Source: Bifidobacterium breve
GTDB taxonomy: Bacteria > Actinomycetota > Acidimicrobiia > Acidimicrobiales > Ilumatobacteraceae
NCBI GenBank assembly: GCA_945893395.1
Contig: CAMDEC010000005.1
Span: 1-48,997 of the forward strand
Direction of reading: 5' to 3'
DNA length: 48,997 bases
Part shown: piece by piece, positions 8,008 through 17,208 of the stretch
How positions within the stretch are numbered: the stretch's first letter is position 1
Layout of the letters: every line of letters begins with the position of its first letter
Translations under genes and position numbers: made by a program
Notes under the pieces: generated by a model
What the model was told of the DNA's origin: nothing
Seen by the model: only the letters and a program-made list of their open reading frames with translations
The model's database searches: none

Positions 8008-8975
8008 ACTGTGAGCAGATTATCCAAAACCCGCACTTCACCTACAACCCGACCGTGCCCGAAAATCGGCGACGCAAACGCCCGCTCATCGACGCCCGAA
8101 ATATCAATACCCAACGCCGAAAGCGCCGCACGCATGACAGGTGGTCGCGCGCGATTTGCTCCGTCGGCAATCTTCAACGCGATCGCCCGACCGTCAGGTA
8201 GCGCTGCCGCATAAACACCTTCGGCACCGTCTTTGGCGACAAGACCCAAAATGCCCGCCATCAACAACGACACATCGCGTGTTGGTCCGCCCACCATTTG
8301 CGGATGCTCACGCATTGCGTCAGCAACCACCCGCGCAGGTGACCCAATATTTGACATTGCGACATTACGAAACCCTCGCGCCAAACCTGCAAGCGTCATC
8401 GCGTGCGCAGGTGCGCCACAACCGTCGACGACGATATTCGCGACTTCTTCACCGATCATCTCGGGCATCATCGCGGTTATCAATTTTTGCAATTCGTGAT
8501 CGCGATCTAAATAACTTTCATCTGTTGCCCAGCCGCAAGCAACGCAAGTTGCCAACATTCCAGAGTGTTTACCCGAGCAATTCATTTGCAGCGCCGTCGC
8601 CACACCGCCACCGCGCACGACTTCGCGCGCCGCATCATCATCAAGCGGCAAATCTTTGGTGTTGCGCAACGCTGTTTCGTCTAATCCGGCACTACCCAAA
8701 ATTTCGCGCGCAGCCTGCAAATGCTCGGGCCGACCATCGTGGCTGGCGCACACAAGTGCGAGCAAATTCGGCGGCAACTGCAAACCTGCCGCGACCATCG
8801 CGGTAGCGAGAAATGGCTTCGTCGACGACCGCGGAAAGATAATTGCCTGTGGCGACCCAACGCTAAAGGCAATTGACCCGTCGCGCTCTAGGCACACCAC
8901 GGCACCGTGGTGCCACGACTCTTGCACTCCATTACGCAATGTCATCGCGACTGGTTTGATATCAGACGCAAGCAT
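8004..8975 (-). CDS. L-asparaginase II (Rhizobium etli type)
   Basis: A 323-residue asparaginase of the thermolabile AnsA/ReAII family, unrelated to the classical bacterial type I/II enzymes. Family motifs are present: FPRSSTKPF (residues about 47–55), the VCASHDGRPEH block, MNCSGKHSGMLATC with conserved Cys/Lys, and VDGCGAPAHAM. It should hydrolyse asparagine to aspartate and ammonia in the cytosol. The gene is preceded by the DedA gene 9 bases upstream and followed by the esterase with a 4-nt overlap, suggesting one transcript dedA–asparaginase–esterase, although the functions have no obvious link. Confidence 0.9.
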   Translation of the reverse strand: MLASDIKPVAMTLRNGVQESWHHGAVVCLERDGSIAFSVGSPQAIIFPRSSTKPFLATAMVAAGLQLPPNLLALVCASHDGRPEHLQAAREILGSAGLDETALRNTKDLPLDDDAAREVVRGGGVATALQMNCSGKHSGMLATCVACGWATDESYLDRDHELQKLITAMMPEMIGEEVANIVVDGCGAPAHAMTLAGLARGFRNVAMSNIGSPARVVADAMREHPQMVGGPTRDVSLLMAGILGLVAKDGAEGVYAAALPDGRAIALKIADGANRARPPVMRAALSALGIDISGVDERAFASPIFGHGRVVGEVRVLDNLLTV

Positions 8976-8984
8976 TAATAACTT

Positions 8985-9647
8985 TTACGAGGTTATGCCG
9001 TTTTGACGGCGGCGATTCTTCACCCGTGAAACCACAAATCGCACGAGCAACATTAAAATTGCCACGATCACGAGCCACTGAAACACGCCGACATATTCAC
9101 CGACGCGCTCCCATTGATCGCCGAGCACGGCACCAGCGCCGATCAACGCAATGTTCCACACGGCACTGCCGATTGCCGTCAGCACGACAAAACTCGTCAA
9201 CTTCATTCGCCTGAAACCAGCAGGTATCGAAACGATTGAACGAATCAACGGCACACATCGACCGACCAAAACGGCGGCATTGGATCGCCGATCAAACCAC
9301 GCTTCGGCCCGCACGAGATCTGTGCTCTTGACACCAAACCACTTGCCGAACCGCTCGACAAAAGTTCGCAATCGCTCTGGCCCGATTGCCGCAGAAACAA
9401 AATAGAGAATCAACGCACCAACAACCGAGCCAACAGTCGCCGCGATCATCATGCCAACAACAGTCGTGTCGCTTTGCGTCAATTTGACAGCATCGGCACT
9501 TTGCTGGGCAACGAACCCAGCAAACGGCAAAACAATTTCCGACGGAATCGGCGGAAACACATTTTCAATTACAACCAACAACGCGACACCGAAATAGCCG
9601 AACTGATTAATTACATCTTGCACCCAGTTCGCCAAGTCACCCAACAT
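8985..9647 (-). CDS. DedA family membrane protein
   Basis: A 220-residue DedA/VTT-domain inner-membrane protein. Diagnostic motifs are ENVFPPIPSEIVLPFAGF (residues about 28–45) and VGRCVPLIRSIVSIPAGFRRM (about 127–147). Members are polyprenyl-phosphate or phospholipid scramblases/flippases (e.g. UptA, PetA types) needed for envelope homeostasis. Four to five hydrophobic segments are visible and the C-terminus is basic (SRVKNRRRQNG). The AGGGGGG ribosome site 6 nt before the ATG supports the start. It begins 34 bases after sdhB. Confidence 0.93.
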   Translation of the reverse strand: MLGDLANWVQDVINQFGYFGVALLVVIENVFPPIPSEIVLPFAGFVAQQSADAVKLTQSDTTVVGMMIAATVGSVVGALILYFVSAAIGPERLRTFVERFGKWFGVKSTDLVRAEAWFDRRSNAAVLVGRCVPLIRSIVSIPAGFRRMKLTSFVVLTAIGSAVWNIALIGAGAVLGDQWERVGEYVGVFQWLVIVAILMLLVRFVVSRVKNRRRQNGITS

Positions 9648-9678
9648 TTATTTCCCCCCTGTAATTACGAATCGCGCA

Positions 9679-9696
9679 ACTCAGCCGCGGCTGAGT
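9679..9696. repeat. Perfect 18-bp palindrome over the sdhB stop codon
   Basis: ACTCAGCCGCGGCTGAGT is fully palindromic and contains the sdhB stop codon (9681–9683). As RNA it can form a 7-bp stem with a CGCG loop. On the minus strand no T-run follows, so it is not a classical terminator; it may be a 3' stabiliser or attenuator between sdhB and dedA. Confidence 0.6.
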
Positions 9697-10454
9697 GCTT
9701 TGCGATTCTTGGACTTTGATTTTCTAAAATCAGAGTTCATCATCGCAATTACATCAAGCGAAATCTCTTTCGGGCACGCTGCCGAACATTCACCGTGATT
9801 CGTGCACGAACCGAATTGATCATCCATGGCGTGCACCATCGCCTCGGCACGCTTGTATCGCTCGCTTTGTCCTTGTGGCAAAACATTGAGATGCGAAATC
9901 TTGGCGCCAGCAAACAAACTCGCAGCGCCATTCGGGCACGCGGCGACGCACGCCCCACAACCAATGCAAGCAGCAGAATCCATTGCCGCATCAGCAACAG
10001 GTTTTGGCACGAGAATCAAATTCGCATCGGGCGCACCACCCGTCGGCGCGGTGATAAAGCCACCCGCTTCAATAATGCGATCAAACGAAGAGCGATCAAC
10101 CATCAAGTCTTTGATTATCGGAAACGCAGCCGCACGCCACGGCTCGATCACGATTTCGTCGCCGCTCTTGAATGTGCGCATATGCAATTGACAAGTCGTC
10201 GTCGCTCTTTGTGGACCATGTGCCCGCCCGTTGATCATCAACGAACAAGTGCCGCAAATTCCTTCACGACAATCGTGGTCAAAAACAACTGCTTCTTTGC
10301 CCTCGCCAATTAATCGCTCGTTCAATTGATCGAGCATCTCGAGAAACGACGCTTCGTCACTGACTTTTTCGACAACATGCGTCTCGAAATGCCCTGCGGC
10401 ATCGGGACCATCTTGACGCCAAACTTTTAGCTTGAGGTCGTTGATCAATTTCAC
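9681..10454 (-). CDS. sdhB: Succinate dehydrogenase iron-sulfur subunit
   Basis: Electron-transfer subunit of complex II, 257 residues. The N-terminal plant-type ferredoxin domain binds [2Fe-2S] with Cys62, Cys67, Cys70 ([10 protein letters not shown]) and Cys88. The C-terminal domain carries Cys163, Cys166, Cys169 and Cys173 ([14 protein letters not shown]) and Cys217, Cys223 and Cys227 ([14 protein letters not shown]) for the [4Fe-4S] and [3Fe-4S] clusters. It is the last gene of sdhCAB and overlaps sdhA by 4 nt. With the diheme-type SdhC it forms a type-B complex that reduces (or oxidises) menaquinone. The tail ([13 protein letters not shown]) is basic. Confidence 0.96.
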   Translation of the reverse strand: MKLINDLKLKVWRQDGPDAAGHFETHVVEKVSDEASFLEMLDQLNERLIGEGKEAVVFDHDCREGICGTCSLMINGRAHGPQRATTTCQLHMRTFKSGDEIVIEPWRAAAFPIIKDLMVDRSSFDRIIEAGGFITAPTGGAPDANLILVPKPVADAAMDSAACIGCGACVAACPNGAASLFAGAKISHLNVLPQGQSERYKRAEAMVHAMDDQFGSCTNHGECSAACPKEISLDVIAMMNSDFRKSKSKNRKALSRG

Positions 10455-12373
10455 TTGTAACTCCTCGTGGCAAGTTGCGCGGTCTCAAAAACCAGTGACT
10501 CTTTGACCAAATCTGGGCTCATCGGATCACCAGTCGAGTTGTATGCCGAAACATGGCAGAAGTCTTGGTCGTTTCGCAGAGCCTCACCGTCATCGGTTTG
10601 ATACTCGCTACGAAAATGAGCACCACAGCTTTCTTCTCGATCAAGCGCATCGCGACACATCAACATGCCCAACTGAAAGAAATCGTCGACTCGCCCGGCT
10701 TTTTCAAGTGTTTGATTTACGCTTTCACCGGTGCCAGTCACACGCAGATCTTTTTTAAATTCGCTATAAAGCGCCGGCAACTCCGAGAGTGCTTTTTCAA
10801 GACCCTGTTGAGTGCGCTCCATACCGCAGTAGTCCCAAATAATTTTGCCCAGTTCGCGATGAAACCAATCTGGTGAGCGTGTGCCCTTGACATTCAGATA
10901 TCCGTTAAAACGCTCACGCGCCTCAGTTTCGGCTTGCACAAATGCCGGGTGGTCTGTTGTCGGTGCGGGCTTATTGAGCAATGGCGCAAGACCGTTGCTA
11001 ATCGTGTACGGCAACACAAAATAACCATCGGACAAACCTTGCATAAGAGCGCTCGCCCCAAGTCGATTTGCGCCGTGGTCAGAAAAATTTGCCTCGCCAG
11101 CGGCATACAAACCAGGAATCGTCGTTGCAAGTTCGTAGTCGACCCACAATCCGCCCATTGTGTAATGGGTCGCTGGATAAATTCGCATCGGAGTCGAGTA
11201 CGGATCTTCGCCAGCAATGCGCTCATACATCTGAAACAAGTTTCCATAGCGCTCTTGCACAACATCGCGACCTAGTCGCGCAATTGCCGCCGAAAAGTCG
11301 AGATTCACTCCATTTTTTAGCGGCCCAACGCCGTGGCCTTTATCGACAAGTCGCTTGGCTGCACGCGAAGAAACGTCTCGCGCCGCCAAGTTTCCATAAC
11401 TCGGATACAAACGCTCGAGATAATAATCGCGCTCGTCTTCGGGAATTTGTTCGGCGGGTCGTGCATCATCGGCATTTTTCGGCACCCAAACTCGTCCGTC
11501 ATTGCGCAATGACTCGCTCATCAGCGTCAGTTTCGACTGCGACTCGTCACTTTGAGGAATGCAAGTCGGGTGAATTTGTGTGAAGCACGGATTCGCAAAC
11601 ATCGCCCCGCGGCGATGCGCGCGCCACGCTGCAGTCACATTGCAATTCATCGCGTTCGTCGACAGAAAGTAAACATTGCCGTAACCACCAGTGGCCATGA
11701 CCACTGCGTGCGCCGCGTGCGAAGTGATTTCGCCTGTCAACAAATCGCGCACGACGATGCCGCTGCAGCGTCCGTCAACCTCGACAACGTCGACCAATTC
11801 GGAGCGATTGAACAAACGCACACCCCCGAGCCCAATCTGACGTGCTAACTGCTGGTACGCACCGAGCAACAACTGCTGACCAGTTTGTCCACGTGCATAA
11901 AAAGTTCGGCTGACTTGTGCGCCACCAAAACTGCGGTTGTCGAGCATGCCGCCGTACTCGCGGGCAAACGGCACGCCTTGGGCGACCATCTGGTCGATGA
12001 TGTCAACTGAAACTTGCGCCAAGCGATGCACATTGCTCTCGCGACTGCGAAAGTCGCCGCCCTTGATCGTGTCAACGAACAAACGATTGATGCTGTCACC
12101 ATCACCCTTATAGTTTTTGGCGGCGTTGATGCCACCTTGAGCGGCGATTGAGTGTGCCCGACGTGGCGAGTCATGAAACGTAAACGCATCGACTTGATAA
12201 CCAAGTTCGGCCAGTGTCGCCGCAGCCGACGCGCCGGCTAAGCCAGTGCCGACGACGATTACTTTGAACTTGCGCTTGTTGTTCGGGTTGACGAGTTTGG
12301 CGTCGGCTTTGTAGTTGTCCCACTTGTCGCGTAACTCACCAGCAGGAACCTTGGCGTTTAAAACTGTGCTCAT
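10451..12373 (-). CDS. sdhA: Succinate dehydrogenase flavoprotein subunit
   Basis: Catalytic flavoprotein of complex II, oxidising succinate to fumarate. The product has 640 residues. The FAD dinucleotide fold is GTGLAG (42–47), and [13 protein letters not shown] places the histidine for covalent FAD at about His74. The sequence [18 protein letters not shown] and [20 protein letters not shown] are substrate and flavin contacts typical of the family. The extended N-terminus and the motif spacing match the Bacillus/actinobacterial type-B branch. It lies 26 bases after sdhC and overlaps sdhB by 4 nt. Confidence 0.97.
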   Translation of the reverse strand: MSTVLNAKVPAGELRDKWDNYKADAKLVNPNNKRKFKVIVVGTGLAGASAAATLAELGYQVDAFTFHDSPRRAHSIAAQGGINAAKNYKGDGDSINRLFVDTIKGGDFRSRESNVHRLAQVSVDIIDQMVAQGVPFAREYGGMLDNRSFGGAQVSRTFYARGQTGQQLLLGAYQQLARQIGLGGVRLFNRSELVDVVEVDGRCSGIVVRDLLTGEITSHAAHAVVMATGGYGNVYFLSTNAMNCNVTAAWRAHRRGAMFANPCFTQIHPTCIPQSDESQSKLTLMSESLRNDGRVWVPKNADDARPAEQIPEDERDYYLERLYPSYGNLAARDVSSRAAKRLVDKGHGVGPLKNGVNLDFSAAIARLGRDVVQERYGNLFQMYERIAGEDPYSTPMRIYPATHYTMGGLWVDYELATTIPGLYAAGEANFSDHGANRLGASALMQGLSDGYFVLPYTISNGLAPLLNKPAPTTDHPAFVQAETEARERFNGYLNVKGTRSPDWFHRELGKIIWDYCGMERTQQGLEKALSELPALYSEFKKDLRVTGTGESVNQTLEKAGRVDDFFQLGMLMCRDALDREESCGAHFRSEYQTDDGEALRNDQDFCHVSAYNSTGDPMSPDLVKESLVFETAQLATRSYK

Positions 12374-12399
12374 GATCGATCCACCACCAAACTAAACGA

Positions 12400-13173
12400 C
12401 TAGACCTTGACGATGCCCAAAAGCACCGCAATCGGAAACGAAACATTACCAACAACGACAATTGCGGCGAACGCCGTCGCAAACGTCCAACGCCAAGCAT
12501 TGAACCGCGGGTTGTTCCAGCCAAGTGATTGAAAAATGCTCCAAGCACCATGTCGTAGATGAATGCCGAGCAACAAGTTCGCAAGAATATAAAACGCGGC
12601 AACCGGCCATCGACTCAGACTTCTCACGATATTTTCATAAACCTCTGCACGCACGAACGTGCCTTCGGCGCCGACGGTGTTTACCACTCCAAAGGTCAGA
12701 TCCAAAAGATGCCAGGTCAAGAAACTTGCAACGATCATTCCGCTATATCGCATCGTGCGACTCGCAAAATTCGCAACTTCGTAATCTCGTGGCGATTGAT
12801 ATTTCACGGGTCGCGCTTGACGGTTCATCACCGTCAACGACCATGCCGCATGCAAGTGCAACACGAGCATCGCCAACAAACCGCCCCGAAAAATCCATAA
12901 CACCGCACCTTTCGGTGCAAGCGGATACAAAAGTTTCTTCAGGAACTCGGCATAACTGTTAATTTCTGCGGCGCCAAGATACATCTTTAAGTTGCCGAGC
13001 ATGTGAAAGAACACGAAACCCATCAAGGCGATACCAGAAATTGCCATGGCATATTTTTTGCCGACAGCGGTCGAATAAAGGTCGGCCAAAAACGATCTCT
13101 TTTTGCGGGACGAAAGCGCCGTACCCGTGACTGGTTCTCGCGAACGGCTCGGTCTTGTGATTGTTTGCGCCAT
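12400..13173 (-). CDS. sdhC: Succinate dehydrogenase cytochrome b556/b558 subunit (type B)
   Basis: Membrane anchor of complex II, 257 residues, with five hydrophobic helices (for example GISGIALMGFVFFHMLGNLKM region 41–62, LLAMLVLHLHAAWSLTV about 103–119, FYILANLLLGIHLRHG about 200–215). Histidines suited to ligate two hemes lie in FFHMLGN, LHLHAAW, TWHLLD and IHLRHGAWS. This single long subunit replaces the SdhC/SdhD pair of other bacteria. It is the first gene of sdhCAB; the region upstream (13174–13416) is shared with divergent hppA. The first ~35 residues are polar and basic and the start MAQTITRPSRS has no clear ribosome site. Confidence 0.93.
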   Translation of the reverse strand: MAQTITRPSRSREPVTGTALSSRKKRSFLADLYSTAVGKKYAMAISGIALMGFVFFHMLGNLKMYLGAAEINSYAEFLKKLLYPLAPKGAVLWIFRGGLLAMLVLHLHAAWSLTVMNRQARPVKYQSPRDYEVANFASRTMRYSGMIVASFLTWHLLDLTFGVVNTVGAEGTFVRAEVYENIVRSLSRWPVAAFYILANLLLGIHLRHGAWSIFQSLGWNNPRFNAWRWTFATAFAAIVVVGNVSFPIAVLLGIVKV

Positions 13174-13229
13174 AGATGTTTACTTCACGCTAGTAGTCGG
13201 CCCCCAACCGACCGACGTTTACGGCCTTC

Positions 13230-13251
13230 GAGACAGCGTGAACCGTGTCTC
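13230..13251. promoter_or_regulatory. Inverted repeat in the sdhC/hppA divergent region
   Basis: GAGACA and TGTCTC are perfect inverted 6-mers separated by 10 nt, located about 57 bp upstream of the sdhC start codon. The size and place suit a dimeric repressor or activator site for sdhCAB, but no regulator family is recognised and a chance repeat is possible. Confidence 0.3.
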
Positions 13252-13347
13252 ATTGAGCCCGAGAAGCAGCCCTAAAACACCGCATTTTTGGACCGTTTTT
13301 TGAGAGATCGCAAAACCGCGCATTCGCATTAGTCGCCCCAGATTCTT

Positions 13348-13353
13348 TATACT
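13348..13353 (+). promoter_or_regulatory. hppA: Candidate -10 TATACT of hppA
   Basis: TATACT matches the -10 consensus in 5 of 6 bases. The -35 is poor (TTCGCA, 13323–13328, 19-nt spacer). Transcription would start near 13360, giving a leader of about 57 nt that holds the hairpin at 13372–13393. Confidence 0.45.
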
Positions 13354-13371
13354 TTCCGAGACACATAACAC

Positions 13372-13393
13372 GGGTTAGCAACGTGGCTAACCC
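13372..13393 (+). other. hppA: Leader hairpin before the hppA ribosome site
   Basis: GGGTTAGC and GCTAACCC form a perfect 8-bp stem with loop AACGTG. It ends 10 nt before the GGAG ribosome site (13404–13407). It lacks a U-run, so it is not a terminator; it may stabilise the mRNA or act as an operator in DNA. Confidence 0.5.
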
Positions 13394-13416
13394 AAAAGAA
13401 ACTGGAGAAATATCAA

Positions 13417-15783
13417 GTGAGCGTACTAATTGCATCCGAAGGCGGCTGGCAAGACTTCACCCTCAAGGGTGGTGAGTGGCTCATTTTGTGGCTCTCCGGT
13501 GGATCAGCAGTTCTCGCGCTGCTCGTCGGCTGGTATCTGATGGTCAAGGTTCTGCAACAAGACGAAGGCACCGACAAGATGAAAGAAATCGCGGCGGCGA
13601 TTCAAGTTGGCGCGTGGGCATATTTGAAACGCCAGTTCCGCACAATCGGGATGATTCTCGTGCCCGTCGGCGCAGTCGTATTTTTAACCTCGGTGGCGAT
13701 CGACAAACCAGGTGGTGAGTCAGCGCTATCGTTTGTAAGTTCAGGTTTGTATCGCACAATCGCTTTTGTTCTCGGTTGCGTTGCTTCAGGATTAACCGGC
13801 TACATCGGCATGACACTCGCGACTCGTGGCAACGTGCGCACGGCTGCAGCGGCCAAGCGTGGTTCGATGAAGCAAGCATTGCAAGTTGCATTCCGCACAG
13901 GTGGCGTTGCCGGCATGTTCACCGTCGGTCTCGGTTTGCTCGGCGCGACAATCATCATCGCACTGTTTCAAAATACAAGTTCGGCAATGCTCATCGGTTT
14001 CGGCTTTGGCGGTTCACTTCTCGCATTGTTCTTGCGCGTCGGTGGCGGAATCTTCACCAAGGCGGCCGATGTCGGCGCCGACCTCGTCGGCAAAGTTGAA
14101 GCGGGCATCCCAGAAGACGACCCGCGCAACCCGGCAACAATTGCCGACAATGTCGGCGATAACGTCGGCGACTGTGCGGGTATGGCTGCTGACTTGTTCG
14201 AAAGTTACGAAGTTACTCTCGTTGCCTCGATCATTCTTGGTGTCGCCGCGTTCAACTCAATTAGTTTGAACCCAGCACTCGGTCTCGTCTTCCCACTTGC
14301 TGCACGCGCCATCGGCGTCGTCGCATCAATCGCCGGCGTTTTCGCCGTGCGCGCACGTGATGGCGAAACAAACGCATTGAAGCCAATCAATCGTGGCTTT
14401 CTCACCGCTGGCATCATCACCGTGATCGGCACGTACTTATTGGCTACTTATTATGTCGGCAACGACAAACTTGAGAAAACTGGTTTCACCAACACAGGTT
14501 GGCGTGTGTTCGGCGCCGTGCTCGTCGGATTAATTCTTGCTCAAGTCTTGAGCCGACTCACCGAATATTTCACCGGCACCGAATATGGCCCGGTAAAAGA
14601 AATCGCCGAAAGCACCGAGACTGGCCCGGCAACCGTCGTGCTCGCGGGCACTGCGTCGGGTCTCGAATCGTCGGTGTATGCAATTTTGTGCATCGCCGTC
14701 GCACTCGGCACAACAATCTGGATGGGTGGCGGAAACATTCAGTTCTCGCTCTATCTCGTCGCACTTTGCGGCATGGGCATGCTCGCCACAACCGGCGTAA
14801 TCGTGTCTGAAGATACTTTCGGCCCCGTTTCAGACAACGCCGCAGGCATCGCCGAAATGGCCGGCGAACTGCACGGCGAGACCGGCAAAATTCTGGTCAG
14901 CCTCGACGCAGTCGGCAACACAACCAAAGCCGTAACAAAAGGCTTCGCCATCGGTTCGGCTGTTATCGCGGCAGTTGCGTTGTTCGCTTCATACATCGAA
15001 ACAATCGCCGGCGAACTCGGCCTCAAGTACACCGAAGAGAACATCGGTGTATTCAAAAAATCAAAAGAGTTGATCGGCGAAAAGCTCGAAGGCTCAGATA
15101 TTTTCACTGCGGTTGAAACACAGATCAACGTCTCAGATGTAAAAACATTTATTGGTCTGCTGATTGGCGGATCGATTGCATTTATGTTCTCGGCACTCGC
15201 GATTCGCGCAGTCGGTCGCACCGCTGGCGTCGTCGTGCAAGAAGTTCGTAGCCAGTTTAAAGACGGCAAAATTATGGCTGGCACCAAACAACCTGACTAC
15301 GGCCCAGTCATCGACATCTGCACAGCGGCATCGTTGCGCGAACTCACAACGCCTGCTCTGCTTGCGGTGCTCACGCCGGTCATCGTCGGCTTTGGCATTG
15401 GTTATGCGGCACTCGGCGCGTTCTTGGCTGGTGTTATTTTGACTGGCCAGTTGATGGCCAATTATCTCAGCAACGCCGGTGGCGCATGGGACAACGCCAA
15501 GAAATACATCGAAGACGGTCATCACGGCGGCAAAGGCTCAAATGCCCACAAGGCAGCCGTGATCGGCGACACGGTTGGCGACCCATTCAAAGACACTGCT
15601 GGGCCTGCGCTCAACCCGTTGATCAAAGTTATGAACTTGGTCGCGCTTTTAATCTTGCCGGCAATCATCAACTTGAAAGACAACGACACTGCTCGCTTGA
15701 GCATCGCCGGTGTTTCACTCGTGATCTTGGTCATTTCAATCATGTTCTCGCGTCGCAAATCAGTCAGCATGGTTGCTGCTTAG
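13417..15783 (+). CDS. hppA: Membrane-bound proton-translocating pyrophosphatase, K+-independent type
   Basis: An integral membrane pump of 788 residues (about 16 helices) that couples PPi hydrolysis to H+ export across the cytoplasmic membrane. The PPi-binding block GADLVGKVEAGIPEDDPRNP lies at 220–239, followed by DNVGDNVGDCAGM (244–256), and the C-terminal counterpart (GDTVGDPFKDTAGP) is intact. The K+-dependence determinant reads GNTTKAVTKG at 500–509, with Lys504 and Thr507 where K+-dependent enzymes have Ala and Gly or Ala; established family knowledge then predicts a K+-independent H+ pump. Translation starts at GTG with GGAG 9 nt upstream. It diverges from sdhCAB and is followed by an SCP2 protein 19 bases later. 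Confidence 0.96.
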   Translation: MSVLIASEGGWQDFTLKGGEWLILWLSGGSAVLALLVGWYLMVKVLQQDEGTDKMKEIAAAIQVGAWAYLKRQFRTIGMILVPVGAVVFLTSVAIDKPGGESALSFVSSGLYRTIAFVLGCVASGLTGYIGMTLATRGNVRTAAAAKRGSMKQALQVAFRTGGVAGMFTVGLGLLGATIIIALFQNTSSAMLIGFGFGGSLLALFLRVGGGIFTKAADVGADLVGKVEAGIPEDDPRNPATIADNVGDNVGDCAGMAADLFESYEVTLVASIILGVAAFNSISLNPALGLVFPLAARAIGVVASIAGVFAVRARDGETNALKPINRGFLTAGIITVIGTYLLATYYVGNDKLEKTGFTNTGWRVFGAVLVGLILAQVLSRLTEYFTGTEYGPVKEIAESTETGPATVVLAGTASGLESSVYAILCIAVALGTTIWMGGGNIQFSLYLVALCGMGMLATTGVIVSEDTFGPVSDNAAGIAEMAGELHGETGKILVSLDAVGNTTKAVTKGFAIGSAVIAAVALFASYIETIAGELGLKYTEENIGVFKKSKELIGEKLEGSDIFTAVETQINVSDVKTFIGLLIGGSIAFMFSALAIRAVGRTAGVVVQEVRSQFKDGKIMAGTKQPDYGPVIDICTAASLRELTTPALLAVLTPVIVGFGIGYAALGAFLAGVILTGQLMANYLSNAGGAWDNAKKYIEDGHHGGKGSNAHKAAVIGDTVGDPFKDTAGPALNPLIKVMNLVALLILPAIINLKDNDTARLSIAGVSLVILVISIMFSRRKSVSMVAA

Positions 15784-15802
15784 TCGGCAGTTTTCACGAC
15801 TC

Positions 15803-16201
15803 ATGTCAGCCCGCGTTGACTATCTCAGCAACGAGTGGATTACAGTGGTCGCCGACAGCATCAATGCAAACAGCGAGATCATCGCCGTTGCGCGTGAGAA
15901 CTCTATCTCTGTCACGCAGATCGTCACCGGCACACCGCGCGGTGACGTCACATATCATCTCGAGTCGCGCGACGGCAAAATAAGTTTCGCCACTGGGCCG
16001 GCAAAAGTTTCAGATATTGCATTCACGCAAGACTGGGCAACTGCGGTAGGCGTCGCCACAGGCAAAATCAACGCCCAAGAAGCCTTCATCAGCGGCAAAA
16101 TTCGTTTCAAAGGCGACCACGAACGTGTGATTGCAACTCAGCCGTTATTTCTCGCGCTCGACGCCGTCTTTTCAGCCGTCAACGCCAACACGAATTTCTA
16201 A
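15803..16201 (+). CDS. SCP2 sterol-binding-domain protein
   Basis: A 132-residue single-domain protein of the sterol carrier protein 2 fold. Characteristic segments are [15 protein letters not shown] near the N-terminus and the C-terminal [20 protein letters not shown] plus SGKIRFKGD, which match the SCP2 lipid-binding core. Such proteins bind hydrophobic ligands such as fatty acyl chains; the ligand is unknown here. I chose the ATG at 15803, 19 bases after hppA, instead of an in-frame TTG inside hppA. It overlaps the convergent mdh gene by 4 nt. Confidence 0.85.
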   Translation: MSARVDYLSNEWITVVADSINANSEIIAVARENSISVTQIVTGTPRGDVTYHLESRDGKISFATGPAKVSDIAFTQDWATAVGVATGKINAQEAFISGKIRFKGDHERVIATQPLFLALDAVFSAVNANTNF

Positions 16202-17184
16202 ACGAGTCCCAGACTGCGCACTGCGTCGCGTTCGTCGATCAACTCGGCAACCGAAGCATCAATCATTTTGCGACTGAAGTCATTGATCGGCAAACCCTGC
16301 ACGATGCTGTATTCGCCGTTTGTGCATGTGCACGGAAACGACGAAATCAAACCCGCAGGCACGCCGTAACTGCCGTCTGAGGGCACCGACATACTGACCC
16401 AGTCGCCTGTCGGTGTGCCTTGCACCCAGTTGCGCACATGATCCATTGCCGCGGTGCCGGCCGACGCCGCCGATGACAAACCGCGCGCCTTGATAATCGC
16501 CGCGCCGCGTTTGGCAACAGTCGGAATAAATGTTTCACGCACCCAAGTTTCGTCGTTGACAACAGTCGCCGCGTTCTTGCCGTCAATTTCGCAGTTGTAA
16601 ATATCCGGATACTGCGACGCCGAGTGGTTTCCCCAAATCGTCATCTTCTTGATCGCCGTCACCGGCTTGCCAACTCGTTGTGCAAGTTGTGCCACCGCGC
16701 GGTTGTGATCGAGTCGCGTCATCGCCGTAAATTGCTTCGGGTCAATCTCGGACGCATTGCTCATCGCGATAAAAGCATTCGTGTTGGCCGGGTTGCCAAC
16801 GACCAGCACTTTGACATTCTTCTTGGCGTTCTTGGCGATTGCCCGACCCTGCGGTTTGAAGATGCCACCATTGGCCGTCAATAAATCTGCGCGCTCCATA
16901 CCGTCTTTGCGTGGCATCGCACCGATCAACAACGCAATGTCGGCGTCACCAAACGCGATATTGGCATCATCTGTGGTGATCACATCAACGAGTGGCGAGT
17001 ACGCGCAATCTTCAAGTTCCATTTTTACGCCGTTCAGCGCACCCAACGCCGGCGTCACTTCGAGCAATTGCAAAATTACCGGTATGTTTGTACCGAGCAT
17101 CTGCCCAGATGCAATGCGAAACAAAATTCCGTAGCCGATTTGCCCTGCGGCACCGGAAACTGTGATGCGAACTGGTGAAGTCAT
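16198..17184 (-). CDS. mdh: Malate dehydrogenase (NAD)
   Basis: TCA-cycle enzyme interconverting malate and oxaloacetate, 328 residues, of the LDH-like cytosolic-type MDH group. The nucleotide-binding loop is SGAAGQIGY (10–18). Substrate arginines are in [12 protein letters not shown] (Arg92 and Arg98, specific for oxaloacetate), the catalytic pair Asp159/Arg162 is in RLDHNRA, and the catalytic His187 is in WGNHS. Transcription may start close to the ATG, since TATGCT lies 9 nt upstream (17194–17199). The 3' end overlaps the SCP2 gene by 4 nt. Confidence 0.96.
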   Translation of the reverse strand: MTSPVRITVSGAAGQIGYGILFRIASGQMLGTNIPVILQLLEVTPALGALNGVKMELEDCAYSPLVDVITTDDANIAFGDADIALLIGAMPRKDGMERADLLTANGGIFKPQGRAIAKNAKKNVKVLVVGNPANTNAFIAMSNASEIDPKQFTAMTRLDHNRAVAQLAQRVGKPVTAIKKMTIWGNHSASQYPDIYNCEIDGKNAATVVNDETWVRETFIPTVAKRGAAIIKARGLSSAASAGTAAMDHVRNWVQGTPTGDWVSMSVPSDGSYGVPAGLISSFPCTCTNGEYSIVQGLPINDFSRKMIDASVAELIDERDAVRSLGLV

Positions 17185-17208
17185 GGCGCAGTAAGCATAC
17201 GATAAAAT

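Noticed and set aside
13372-13393. Hairpin before hppA considered as a terminator or attenuator
   Set aside because: No U-run follows on either strand and no leader peptide or riboswitch core is visible.
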